NCBI GenBank assembly: GCA_026261815.1
Contig: JAMPIT010000566.1
Location: forward strand, 32,079,001 to 32,143,000
Length of the DNA: 64,000 bases
Direction of reading: 5' to 3'
Source of the DNA: Monarcha castaneiventris obscurior
Lineage: Eukaryota > Chordata > Aves > Passeriformes > Monarchidae
This document shows, piece by piece, positions 26,101 to 37,100 of the stretch. The position numbers and the translations under genes are program-made. Positions within the stretch are counted from its first letter, which is position 1. Every line of letters starts with the position of its first letter. The notes beneath the pieces were generated by a model. It was not told where the DNA came from. It made no database searches and was given only the letters and a program-made list of their open reading frames with translations.

Positions 26101-28324
26101 TGACCTCTCCCAGCAGAATTCTCTTTTCTGTACTTCCTTTTGCCCACTGATCAATAGTTATTAGTGTCACTGATTTCTCATCATTAAATGCTGAAGGACA
26201 CTACAACTCTGCCTTTTTTTCATTATCTTTCATTTGTACCATTTTGTTCTTTTCTCTCCCTCTGCCACCTTCATTTTCTTTCTCTTCTCCTCCTGTGAGT
26301 TTCCTCTTTCCAAATGCTGCCTGACTTATCAGTGCAGTGTCTGCAGCCAACAATACTATTTGGATATCCTTTGTTCTTTACAGACACCTCCTCTCTGATC
26401 TCCAAACTGGTGTCCTTGTTGCCTTCTTCCCTGTTGTGCTTGGTAGAGTACAGCAAAACTCCAGCTGGGAGCCTGATTTAACACCATGCTTATTCGTTAT
26501 TCTTTCACTCTGGCTGCAACTCCAACATTGTACTGGCTATTGCTATTTTTTTTTTGTAGCTACTGTGAGCCTGAGAGATAGAAGTGGGGTGTTTCTACAC
26601 AATAATCCTATTATCTAGTGAAGTTTTATATGCCCAGCATGTTTTTGTTGAACAGCCTTTCTCTCATATCTTTCCTGGCTGTTCAGGAATGCTTCAGATC
26701 TCTTCTGTGCTTAATGTCTGCTGCGTGCTTACCCTGGGAATGGGGCTGCCAGAGGGCACAGAGAGACTGGAGATGGCCAGGTGCCTCTTCTCAAACTGAA
26801 TAAAATACAAAGGATGTGTATGGAAATGGCATACAAATCACTCAGACCCTTATCAAAACCTGCACCCCCATTGCAGTTAATTAGAAAATTAAAAAAAAAT
26901 AGGCCTAGCAAAGCAAGCTCTTGATTAAACCTAATCACACCTCTGCTCCTTGGTAAATGTGACGTATAGGAATTCTGAACTTTGCCTAATTACATTTGGA
27001 TTCAGATGTGTCTTGTTTCCCTGTGCCCTTAGCTTGCTGCTACATGAGTTCTAAATGCAGAAAACTTTTTCATGGGTGGGATGTGCCTTCTGAGGGCATT
27101 CTGAAGCTGAGGAACAGGTAAAGGAACATGTGCTCTCTCAAGTACATAAACACACATGTGTATGTATATGTATTTATACAAATGTCCATAAGTGTGTATA
27201 TCAATATATGTCTGTAGGGACTGAGTGAAGCACAGGAAAATGGATGCCAGCATTAGTTTCAGGCAGGTGAGGCAATCAGATGGTAATTATTTTATGTTTG
27301 TAGATTGCCTAGGTATCTCTGCCACCTGTTGCTCCCAGACACTCAGAAAAGTGGTCCACATCTTTTTTTGGTGCAGAAATGACAAGTGAGGAAGAGGTCA
27401 GACAGGTTGATAAGGTGTTACAGTCTCCAAATGACTTGTGGCTGTTGAAACACAGGTCCTTAGTTAGAAGGTTAAATTAAAAAGCCTGCTGGGAGCTGTA
27501 ATAAGAGCTTTCCTTTTTCATCATCTGAAAGAGGATCCTGGCCATGAATGGTTGATTTAAAATGGTGCCAATAGAAAGAATAAATTCATATTGATACTGA
27601 CATTATTTTTAGCAACACTGACAGTGACAATAATGATAACAACAACATTATTATAGCAGTAAACTTGTGACAAGCACTTTGTGTGCATGTTACAAGATTT
27701 GATGCAGGAATTGTCCTTGTAAAAGGCCATGTAAGTGTTTAAATATCAACATGACTTTTTAAACTAATGTGACCAGAAAGAGGAATGTTCACTTGATACA
27801 GTAGGTAAAGTTATGATAAAAATAAATGATTATTAACAAATATTACAGGACACTTTAAACAAAACAGAGACCTGTTTGCAAAACGTTGACAACAGTAAGC
27901 AATGTTAACCCCCAACTCCATTTATTTATTGTTACCGTAAGTGTAATGAATGCTGTGTAACAGCAGTGGTAAACCCCTCTTTAGAATGATCTGCCTGTAA
28001 AAATGCAGTTAGGATATGCTGAAGAAATAAACCTGCCTCATAATGTTTAGAAGCTTGCTTTTGGTAAAAATAAATATTTTGGAAGAAGTCTATAGTATTT
28101 CTAATGGCACTTTGATTACCTTTTTGTGTACACTGATATAATCCAGTCACATTTCCCCTATTTTTTTTTTTAATTAACAAAGGCAGCACAGTGGCATTGT
28201 TTTGTCAATTCTTCATGGCCTTTGAGGTTTAAAAATTATAACAAAAACAAAATAAATTCCACAGTAATGTGCTCCTAACAAGAATTAGACTTAGTTAAAA
28301 TAACTGTTGATATTAGTTTGACAC

Positions 28325-28359
28325 ACCTTGCTAGAAACCACACAAGTTTCTAGCAAGGT
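28325..28359. repeat. Stem-loop, 14-bp perfect stem, 7-base loop
   Basis: ACCTTGCTAGAAAC at 28,325-28,338 is exactly complementary in reverse to GTTTCTAGCAAGGT at 28,346-28,359, with the loop CACACAA between. This is the strongest compact perfect inverted repeat I found in the window. The stem is too short for a typical microRNA precursor, and no terminator context applies in a vertebrate. A local inverted duplication or a fragment of a palindromic transposon are possible origins. Confidence 0.85.
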
Positions 28360-28850
28360 AAAGAAACAATCTGTGCGTTAGCATGAGAAATACTCATGTC
28401 CTTGATGCAGATCAAATTAACCATCTTCTGTCTATGCAGTAGCACTTTATTAACTCTTACCGTAGTAAAAGTGAATGTTGTGTCAAGATAACAAGTACAG
28501 ACTTCTTGAGAAAGAGCAAAGTACATTCTTCAAATGTCTGTATACTTCAGACATGATCTATGAGAAGCAAGATGGTCCATTGCTCACATTATCATCTGCT
28601 CCATCACAATGAAAGAAAATTCTGTAAAACAGAAAATGAAAGGCAATTATAATGTAAAGGATAAAATGTTTTATAAAATATATTTTAAAAATACAGAAAT
28701 AAGAAAAGCAGACAACTTTATCATTTAAAAATTGCCTATTTTTCTCCAATATATTGACTAGATCTCCTTTATACATAAACTGACATAATATAGTATTAGT
28801 TCAGTGTATTTTTGGCATACAGTAAGTATAAATTTCTTTCAGTAGAGGAC

Positions 28851-28866
28851 CAAAACATATGTTTTG
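28851..28866. repeat. Perfect 16-bp palindrome
   Basis: CAAAACATATGTTTTG is self-complementary and contains a CATATG E-box-like core. The AT-rich arms make chance occurrence plausible. Confidence 0.6.
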
Positions 28867-30529
28867 CAATCCAAGTCCTTTAAACAGTAATATGTACACT
28901 AAATGCCATATTTCAGATCTTTATTCTGTATTCATTTTTGCTAAGTCAGGAGTCCAGGGGATTTTTGTCTCTGGCAAATAGATCAGATGTTTTTTCACCC
29001 ACACCTAGGTATGTCAAGTTTAAAAAGAAGCAAATGGACGGGAAAAACTTGAAAGATTTAAATTCACATTAATACCAGGAAGAGGAAAGAAGTATTACTT
29101 TGTCTATTGCTTTGGAGCATATGGAAAATCTCTAGAGATGACTGTGATAAATTTCTGCTGGGAGAGTGTCATTTGTCACTGTTTCTGACCTTTTTCCCTA
29201 TTCTTTCTTAAAATCCCTTTTTAATATCACATTAAAAATCATAGAGAGTGTATTCCTCATGGTAGCACTCAGTACAGCCCAACAGGACTCAGAGGAGCAC
29301 CTTGCAGTACATGGGGCTTTAGTCATTCATTTGCTATTAGCAGGCAAAATTGACGGTTTTATTTTACAAAGAAAAATGTTTTTCTTGATGCATGCCATAA
29401 ATACACCACTGCTGGAACGGTGCAGTCCTCTTAGGAACAAAAAATATTTGGCTCATCTTAATTGCAAGAATGTGATATTTTTTTCTTGTGATACAAATAG
29501 GACTTGGGCCTCAGTATCCCATTACAGACTATAAAAACTGCAGTTTTAAGCAGATCGATTTCTTTGCATCTTAAAATACAACCTCCTGACAGAAAGGTGG
29601 CTGCTTCTACAGACCTGGAAACAAGCCTACTTAATTTTTATAACTGCCTGTATATGTGTAAGAGTTTCTGTTTTAATATGCTGCCTCAGGCCTTGAGGTT
29701 CATGTTCTGCTTATAGACTTTTTTTCTAATTGCTGAACAGCGGAAACTTTCTGTGATTCACTTGGAGTGGGTAAACGCTTTCAGAACAGGTTTTTGTTAT
29801 GAGCAATGCTTTTAGAGCTGCCCTTAAGACAGCAGTCACATTGGGGACATACATACTTGCTTAACTTTTAAATTTTTTTCTTTTTTGATAGCATACATTT
29901 TCATAAAGTTTAAGTAACTGCAGGGGAAAATCAGGAAAAAAACCCAAATCCCAACATCCTTTCTCTGGACTATGTGAAAAGTAAAATTCTTGACAGCCTT
30001 TAGAGTTATTTGCAATAGTGGGCTTTGGATGTAAATGCCAATGTTAAGCATTCTGTGTCTGGTTTGTAAATGTATTTTGTTTAGATATGGGTAAAAAATA
30101 ATTTTTGAGCTGTAAGTCTTTCCTTTTTGCAAGACCTTGAAGGAGGAGCTGCCCCCCTTGGTTTGTAGAAGGTACAAGTCTGACTTCTTTCCAGTAAAGC
30201 ATTTAAAAGGATGACAAAGAAATCCTTACATCTACTAGCAAGGCCAAAATAAAAAAGGAACCCCCCAGCTTGTTTCATTGTGTACCCTTTGCATCCATGC
30301 CTTCAGGACTACAAGTAGGTTTAAATTCGTAGAAACTTGAAACAAGACACTGCTTCATTCAAGCCGTTGTAGGTGACAGACTGACAAGTGCCAACTTATA
30401 TGGTGCCTCTGAATCCTTCACACACTGAACACACAGAGTTGCTGAGGAGGGGGAGTTGTTCTGCAGGATTTGTGGAGTTTTTGATAGAAAATGCACAGTA
30501 ATTGAATTTAATAGCTTTCTTTGGTGGTG

Positions 30530-30618
30530 GATTTTGTTTTGTGTCTTTTTTTTTCCTTTTCTTTTCTTTTGTTTGTGTTTGGGATTTTTGTTTCCTTTTT
30601 GTTTGTTTTTTGTTTTTA
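30530..30618 (+). repeat. T-rich low-complexity tract
   Basis: About 90 bases are mainly T with scattered G and C. An 85-codon plus-strand frame rich in Phe passes through it and is an artefact of the T-richness. On the minus strand this would be an A-rich tail, but no retroposed gene was recognised upstream of it. Confidence 0.7.
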
Positions 30619-30953
30619 ATAATAAGTTTACCTTTTACTCTAAAGCAGAACGACCTGCTGGAAACAACATATGGTTTTCTTTATATCAGATACAAGGTGT
30701 GGCTTATTACCTCTGAAGATAAGGGGTACACCATCAGCACTGTTTGGGAACATAAGTGAAAGTCTTCTATGACAGCAGAAGATAGAGTGCTGCAGTATTT
30801 TATCAAAACCCATCTGCCATTGCTTTTGAAGCCTAGGGATGTTCTTTTCTGGTGAGAAGAACAAAGAACTGTCCCTTTGTGTAACAAAACTATTCTTACA
30901 TGCAAAATACATGATTATATCTTTCTGATACAGGTTTTCACCTTGGACAGAAA

Positions 30954-31015
30954 TTATATATACATACATAAATATATACATATGATATACATATGCATAT
31001 ACATATATGTACACA
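30954..31015 (+). repeat. TACATA/TATA-type microsatellite
   Basis: Roughly 60 bases of alternating TA, CA and CATATG steps form an impure AT-rich simple repeat. It explains the Tyr/Val/Ile-rich minus-strand frame over this interval. Confidence 0.75.
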
Positions 31016-32074
31016 GATTTGAACTGTACATGGGAATATTTTGAAACTAAAGGAAGCTGCAATGAAACACATTGGTAAATCAGATTTCATTTCCTGTAGC
31101 TGTCTCCTGCTTCCCTTTGACCTTTAATGTCATCAACACAATGCTTGCCATGATTTAATACGTGTCTGCGCCTCATTCTCTGGTGTTTACAGGAAGATTT
31201 TCTTCCATTACTTGGCCACACTTGGGGCAGACACCACTGACTGAGAGACTTTCTGGCTCCTGCCAATCCAGGATCTGCCTTTGATGTCTTGTTTCCAAAA
31301 AAGTGCTAGTCCAGGGGACTCCTCAGCCTGATGTACCATTTTCTGTGCAGTGCTCTGAAAATCTCAGAACAAATTCCTGTATCTCACTGTCTGCCAGAGA
31401 AACCCACGTTTCCATCTTTCGGAGTCACAGTAAGCTCAGAATCACTTTTCCCCATTTTTCCCTAATTGTGAAGAGACAGCAGCTGTGATCAGGCTGCTCT
31501 GCCCAGGTCAGCACCCATTGCCAGCTCCTGACTGCCCGGCAGTGCCATGACCCTCTCCTGGGAGTCACCTCACTTCTCTAGAACACTCCAGTCAGGAGAC
31601 ATTTTATCAGGTTTTAAAAACTACGCAGGAGGTGGTTCTGATGACTTGAATCTCAATATAAAACGCTTATCAAGAGGCAGATTGCAAGTCCAATTACTTG
31701 TTGATTAATTAATTTTCCTTAATTAAATTAATTCATTGCAATAGGAACTATTGCAACAGCTGCTAGACTTCACAAGGGCTGGAGTTGTAGTACTGGAATA
31801 TATTGGAGTATTAACCCTTTGCTCTAGCATGGGACAGAGAATACTTAAATGTGTCCTGTGAAAATGAAAATAGACTGCATGCGAGACACACAGTTTCCAA
31901 AGAAGCAATTTTCGGAAATCTTCAGGAGCAGAATATGAAAAAAAATTTGAAACAAAGTAAGAATGTGGCATTTAAAACTCCTTGCATTACTAAGGCAGTG
32001 TTCTCCCACCTCTGTAAAACTGTCTGCACTTCCCTGCTCACCCCTCTTTTCCTGAAACAACCACTGGGTGGACT

Positions 32075-33110
32075 GAATCACAGAAACACAGAATTAGCTA
32101 GGCTGGAAAAGATCCTGGAGATCATCAAGTCCAACCTATGACCTAACACTACCTTATCAAATAACCATTGCACTGAGTGCCACGTCCAGTCTTTTTTTAA
32201 ACACCTCCAGGGACGGTGACTCCACAACCTCCTTAGGTAGTCCTTTCCAATGCCCAGTCACTCTATATATGAAGAATTTTTCCTAATGTCCAGCATAAGC
32301 TTCCTCTGGTGCTGCTTAAGACTGTGTTCTCTCATCCTGTCACTGGTTGCCTGGGAGAAGAGACCAACCCCCACCTGGCTACACCCTCCTTTCAGGCAGT
32401 TGTACAGAGTGATAAGGTGTCCCCTGAGCCTCCTGTTCTCCCAGCTAAACAACTCCAGCTTCCTCAGCCACTCTTCACAGGGCTTGTGTTCTAGAGCCCT
32501 CATCAGCCTTGTTGCCCTTCTCTGGATGTGTTCAAGCATCTCAGTGTCCTTCCTAAACTGAGGGGCCCAGAATGGACACAGGACTCAAGGCGGGACCTCA
32601 CCAGTGCTGAGTACAGGGGAAGAATCACTGCCCTGGTCCTGCTGGCCACACTATTGCTGATACATGCCAGGAGGCCATTGGCCTTCTTGGTCACCTGGGC
32701 ACAGCTGGCTCATGTTCAGCTGCTGCTGACCAGCACCCCCAGGTCCCTTTCGCTGTCCATCCGCTCTGTCCCCAGCCTATAGTGATGCATGGGGTTGTTG
32801 TGGCCAAAGTGTAGGACCCAGCACCTGGACTTGTTAAATCTCATATTGTTGGATTCAGCCCATCAATCCAGCCTGTCTAGGTCTCCCTGCAGAGCCCTCC
32901 TATCCTCCAGCAGATTGACACTCACTCCCAGCTTGGTGTCATCTGCAAATTTACTGATGGTGCACTCAGTCCCCTCATCCAGATCATCAGTAAAGATACT
33001 AAACAGGTCTGGGCCCAACATGAATCCCTGGGGGACACCACTAGTGACTGGCCGCCAAGTGAATGTGGCACCAATCACCACTTGTGTGCTCTCTCCAACA
33101 TGCCTCCCTG
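32075..33110 (-). mobile_element. 5'-truncated CR1 LINE
   Basis: On the minus strand the interval ends with three imperfect CR1 octamers (ATTCTGTG, TTTCTGTG, ATTCAG) at 32,075-32,094. These are preceded by the CR1 3' untranslated sequence, in which the GGATCTTTTCCAGCC-like segment precedes the octamers. Upstream lies the C-terminal part of the CR1 reverse-transcriptase ORF. The 5' boundary is fuzzy: homology is clear up to about 33,060 and may extend towards 33,180. A full CR1 is about 4.5 kb, so only the last quarter inserted, the usual CR1 outcome. Frame breaks show it is dead. The 212-codon plus-strand frame at 32,789-33,427 is largely antisense to this element. Confidence 0.93.
32258..33075 (-). 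pseudogene. CR1 reverse transcriptase, C-terminal remnant
   Basis: This is the decayed C-terminal half of the non-LTR reverse transcriptase that copies CR1 RNA at its target. Visible motifs on the minus strand are [11 protein letters not shown] at about 33,057-33,025 and the catalytic FADD (the family's YxDD motif) at about 32,949-32,938. These are followed by a TKKANG/SVASR block near 32,694-32,640, [12 protein letters not shown] near 32,520 and LDIRKN near 32,290. A stop codon interrupts the frame at 32,863-32,865, more stops occur near 32,715, and the last part is read in a different frame, so at least one frameshift exists. The upstream endonuclease domain is absent. The protein cannot be active. 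Confidence 0.9.
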
Positions 33111-33699
33111 TTGCTGGGAGCTGGCTACTTTCTCTTGGATTCCTTATTCCAACAGTCATCCAGGATGAGCTAAACCACACTTCTGAACCACCTGCCTCCT
33201 TTCTTCTGGTGTCACAACCCTTGTGCCCATCTTGCTCCTTATCCTTTTCTTACCTCCTCAGTCCCTGTCCCTCCAACGGCAAAGTGCTCAGGAAGCCTCC
33301 TCAGGCACCTACATGTGAACTCAAATGCCTTATTCCTGGTGCAGGAGAACAGAGGGATCATCTTTGGGTTAAATTTGGCCTCTGTTCTGCAAGGACTCCC
33401 CCAGGGAATCGGGCTTTTCCAATATGATTGATTTCCTAAAACTCTTTTCTATGTGGGTTCTCTATTTCCAACAAAACACAAAACAGTCTCCATCAGAAAG
33501 TCTCTCCTTCTGAGGTGTTCATCACCTCAGTGTGGGGTCTGTGATTTAGCAAGGACAGATTTTGGATGGCTTTTCATCTCTCACAGGTCATTGATGAGCG
33601 TTTCTCCTGTATGGACCCTTGTTTTTATCACAGATCTGTGACTTTGCCTGCTGCCAGGGGAGCCTGGCATATTCCTTTATTTCTGAGACAGTTCTTATG

Positions 33700-34130
33700 T
33701 TAAGCTTTTCTTGCACTTCAAATATTTATACAGCATCTCTCAGGTGAATTTGTTCATGCTGTCTTGGGTAGCATCTCCACCTCCTTTACAAAGGCTGTTT
33801 ATGCAAAATTCCTCCCTGGGGAAAATCCCCCAATGCTGAGGAAATTCTGAGCTCCCTCTGCAGGTTTTACTTCAGTTATAATACGGATTTGATCCATCTC
33901 CTGGGTAATGGTTGTCGTGATCGGGGATGCCTTTGTTAATACTTTTCATGCTCAACTGTTTTATCTGATTCCTCCTCGGAGAGCATCTTTGCTGCTCCTC
34001 AAAGCTGTATTCACTCTGACAGTCTTCCCAATACCATACCCTGGGGAATTTTAATTTTCAATTGTCTCGGTAATCGGCGTGTTTTAATTGCATGCAAAAT
34101 TCCTCTTGTACGTCCCAGCTCTTTTTGCCC
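33700..34130. other. Possible conserved non-coding element
   Basis: The stretch combines AT-rich homeodomain-type cores (TTTTAATTGCATGCAAAATT at about 34,083-34,102) with unusually preserved CpG sites (TCGTGATCGG near 33,915 and TCGGTAATCGGCGTG near 34,067-34,081). TTTATGCAAAATTCCTCC near 33,799 recalls an octamer-like ATGCAAAT site. No coding frame or repeat explains it. Conservation itself cannot be assessed from one sequence. Confidence 0.25.
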
Positions 34131-37100
34131 AGTGCATGCACACAGTGGAGAACCCAGATTTCCAGCAAGTGCCCATTCAAAGGAACTGCAAAAACATGTG
34201 TCCTGAAAATTTTCCTCCAGTCCCTGCACACCCACTCATCCAAATCCACATGGGCTCAATATGCTCCAGAAAAATCAGCAAATGAGGTAAGAAGAAACAG
34301 CATGTACTTCCAGCTTCCAGATGAAGTCTCAGGGAGAAATAATGGTATTGTTACTGCTAGAAAGTATTTGTAATCATTAAAAAAAACAGTAGGAGACTGA
34401 AGAAATTTGACTGAGTTTCTGCTGCAAGAGGAGAAAACAGCCATAAGCAACCCAGAAGTCCTTTCTTACCTCATCAGGGTATCACTTTCATGGTCCACAA
34501 ATTCTGTATTCAGACTCTGGGAATCTAATCTTCCCAGTCAAATGTCACAACTAATTTATTCCCACAATTTCACTTTTAATCCAGTGTCTCGGCAGCCAAA
34601 CAGTGCAACTTGAGCTTGGCTTGCACTGAGTAGCTGTTAAAGGGGTAAAGGCTAGTTTTGGTAATTTGCTGTGAATCGCTGGCATGGGGCAGAGCTGATG
34701 AGGGACATATTCCTTTGGGTTTCCAGAAGGAGAAAAGGAGGTCTGAAAATACAGAAGCAGGGCTGGGTCCATTAGCAGCAGTTACCCTGTAGTGCTGTTT
34801 ATGCAGCCTGATCAGCTGTAAAATTTTGGGCAGTGACTTTTTGAGACTATTAACCTTTGGTATCTAAAATGCGAACTTGAGCTAAGTGTTTAAATGCCTT
34901 TGATGATGATCAATGGAGGAAACAGACATAACTGGGTCAGATTAAAAGTGTACACTGCAAATGTCCAAGCACTGTTGGATAAATCCCTCTTGCTGCTATT
35001 TTCACCCATAGAGAGTCCATCCTTGATTAGAAAGTAAAAAGCCCACCCTGGCTGTGATATAGCCCATGTCTATTTATAACCATATGTATTTTATAAAGAT
35101 GTTAGAGAATGAATGCTCTGTGCCCTGGACTTTTGGTGTAGCTGTTGTGCATGATTGGTTGTATGACCAACTTTGAGCGATCACTCAAGCATTTAAAAGA
35201 ACAGTTTATGGAAAATGAGATGCTCTGATGAAAAATACCCTTAGGATAGAGAGCTGACATAAACTGAACAAGTAGCCCAGCTCAGTCTCACCAAGCTGTG
35301 CCAACCCCATTTAACCCCAGAGGGTTGTTAAACTTGGGATCAGGACAGCTGTGGCTCAGGGCTGTTAACCAAAGCTAATGCAAGGTGAGGGAGAGTGTCA
35401 AAACCAGGAATCCAGAACACAGTAACAAGATTGTCTTAGAGAGACAGAGACAGATCCACTTCAACCCTTCTTTCACTGTTTTCCCAAATGTAAACACTAG
35501 GCTGAAATTTTTCTTAGTTTCTCAATGCTTCACTCTGTGCTAGTGCTCACCCCCACTTTGCGTCCCTGTCCTATTTCACTGGTTTCTTTCTGTGGTACGG
35601 AAAGATCACAGAGGGGCTGAACAGATGGATATAATCTAAGCTTTTCTAGTCTGTTCATTCATTCTGTGGTTTATGAACAGGCATTCAATAAGGCTTCTTG
35701 AGGAGCCTGACACAGACCACCATTAAAGCCGTGTTTCTGTGTAAGTTCAGACAGAGCCCTGCCTACACCACCCTGACCCTACCCAAATCCTGCAATAGGC
35801 TGGGTATCTCCCTTTGAGCTGCCTGCTCCCTGGCACAGGCAGAGTGTGGAGTAACCATGGGATGCTCTTTGTGTAAGTCTTAGTCTCCTGTAGTCCCTGC
35901 TGCTGGACACAGGCCTGGGCAGTAGTCACAGGAGTAATTTCTAAGGCACCTTCATTTGAGGTTGTCCCAGTTAGTGCAGACACCTTTGGTACAGCTGCCA
36001 AAATTCAGCAGACAAGGAGAAAATAACACTGACTGCCTTAAATGTCATGGGAGACAAACCCATAGAGCAATTTTTCATTTAATCTTTATTCTGTCTTTTC
36101 TATTACCCTCATTGAACCTGATGGAAAATGCAGGAATTCTGCTCAATTTAAAACCAGGCCACTGGATTTTAGCCTGTAGACACACAGGTTGGAATAGATG
36201 CCTTTACATTTTAAATAAATCTAAACCCTTTTGCATTCAATGAAAACGTTCTTGTTGACTTAAAAAAAAAAAAAAGCCGTTTGCAAAAGACATGCAGGTG
36301 TTAGAACCACAACATTAGAATATAAATACTTTTCCCAGAAGGATTTTATTTTGTTTTGTTTTCTTTTTTTAATTTGTTTTGAAAAACATTTTAGTGTTTT
36401 ATTGGTATTTAATAAGTCTAAATTCAGCTCTTTACATAAGGGAAGTTTCATGGAGCTCAGGTGAAGCTCTTTTCATTTTGGGAGACTTAGCCTACTGGAT
36501 GCCAGCTTCAGGCAAGTTTCTCATGTTCGTCTTGGATTCTTCGCCACTTTTTCTACACCTCCTCTTTAAACAATTTGTCTTCTTCATAGTCCTCCTGGTC
36601 TTTCATAGTATTTAATGTAAAATAATCTTTTGTGTACTTCCTCCATTGATCATTAAAAGCACCTAAATATTTAGCTGAAATGTGTGTTGTGGATCCCGAA
36701 AGTTAACACAATTAATAAATCTGTTGACAATTTCCATGTTTCACCTTTTCTTGGGATAGCTCTACTTTGCTATCCACTCCTTCAGCCATAGGTTTATGTG
36801 ACAGTCTTCTGAAGCTGAACCAGTGTGGTGCCTTCAACATCAACACTGGGACAAATTCCTTTCTGCGCCGTTTCAAGTGCTTTCTCCATTTCTCTTTCCT
36901 GCTTTACATTGTTTCACAGCTTTTTTCTACTCCTGACTTGGAAACTGGGTACATCTTGCTTCATTCATGGCAAAAAGGAGAAAGAGAATGGATTAGCTCA
37001 GTTGGCTGAAGTTTGATTCCTCTTAATTGCAGAGGGAAAAGCAGTGTTTATTTTGTTTGAAAAGGCAGTTCCAGGTTAAAATCTGTCCCTTGACAGCCAA

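Larger units (their letters stand above)
23131..32074. other. Unique AT-rich non-coding DNA, no gene seen
   Basis: This is nine kilobases without a recognised gene or large repeat. Low-complexity tracts include pyrimidine-rich DNA at about 26,226-26,310, TA/TG-rich DNA at 27,141-27,213, a T-rich tract at 30,530-30,618 and a TACATA-type microsatellite at 30,954-31,015. Two notable inverted repeats are listed separately. Open frames of up to 140 codons (for example 29,166-29,534 plus and 30,640-31,062 minus) show no domain, and the latter runs through the TA-rich microsatellite. Confidence 0.65.

Noticed and set aside
30640..31062. 140-codon minus-strand frame
   Set aside because: It runs through the TACATA microsatellite, which supplies its Tyr/Val/Ile-rich part.
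32789..33427. Longest open frame in the window, 212 codons on the plus strand
   Set aside because: More than half lies antisense to the CR1 reverse transcriptase at 32,075-33,110 and the rest has no domain, so it is a shadow of the repeat.
36261..36274. A tract as a retroposon tail
   Set aside because: No retroposed sequence recognised upstream; it is a plain homopolymer.
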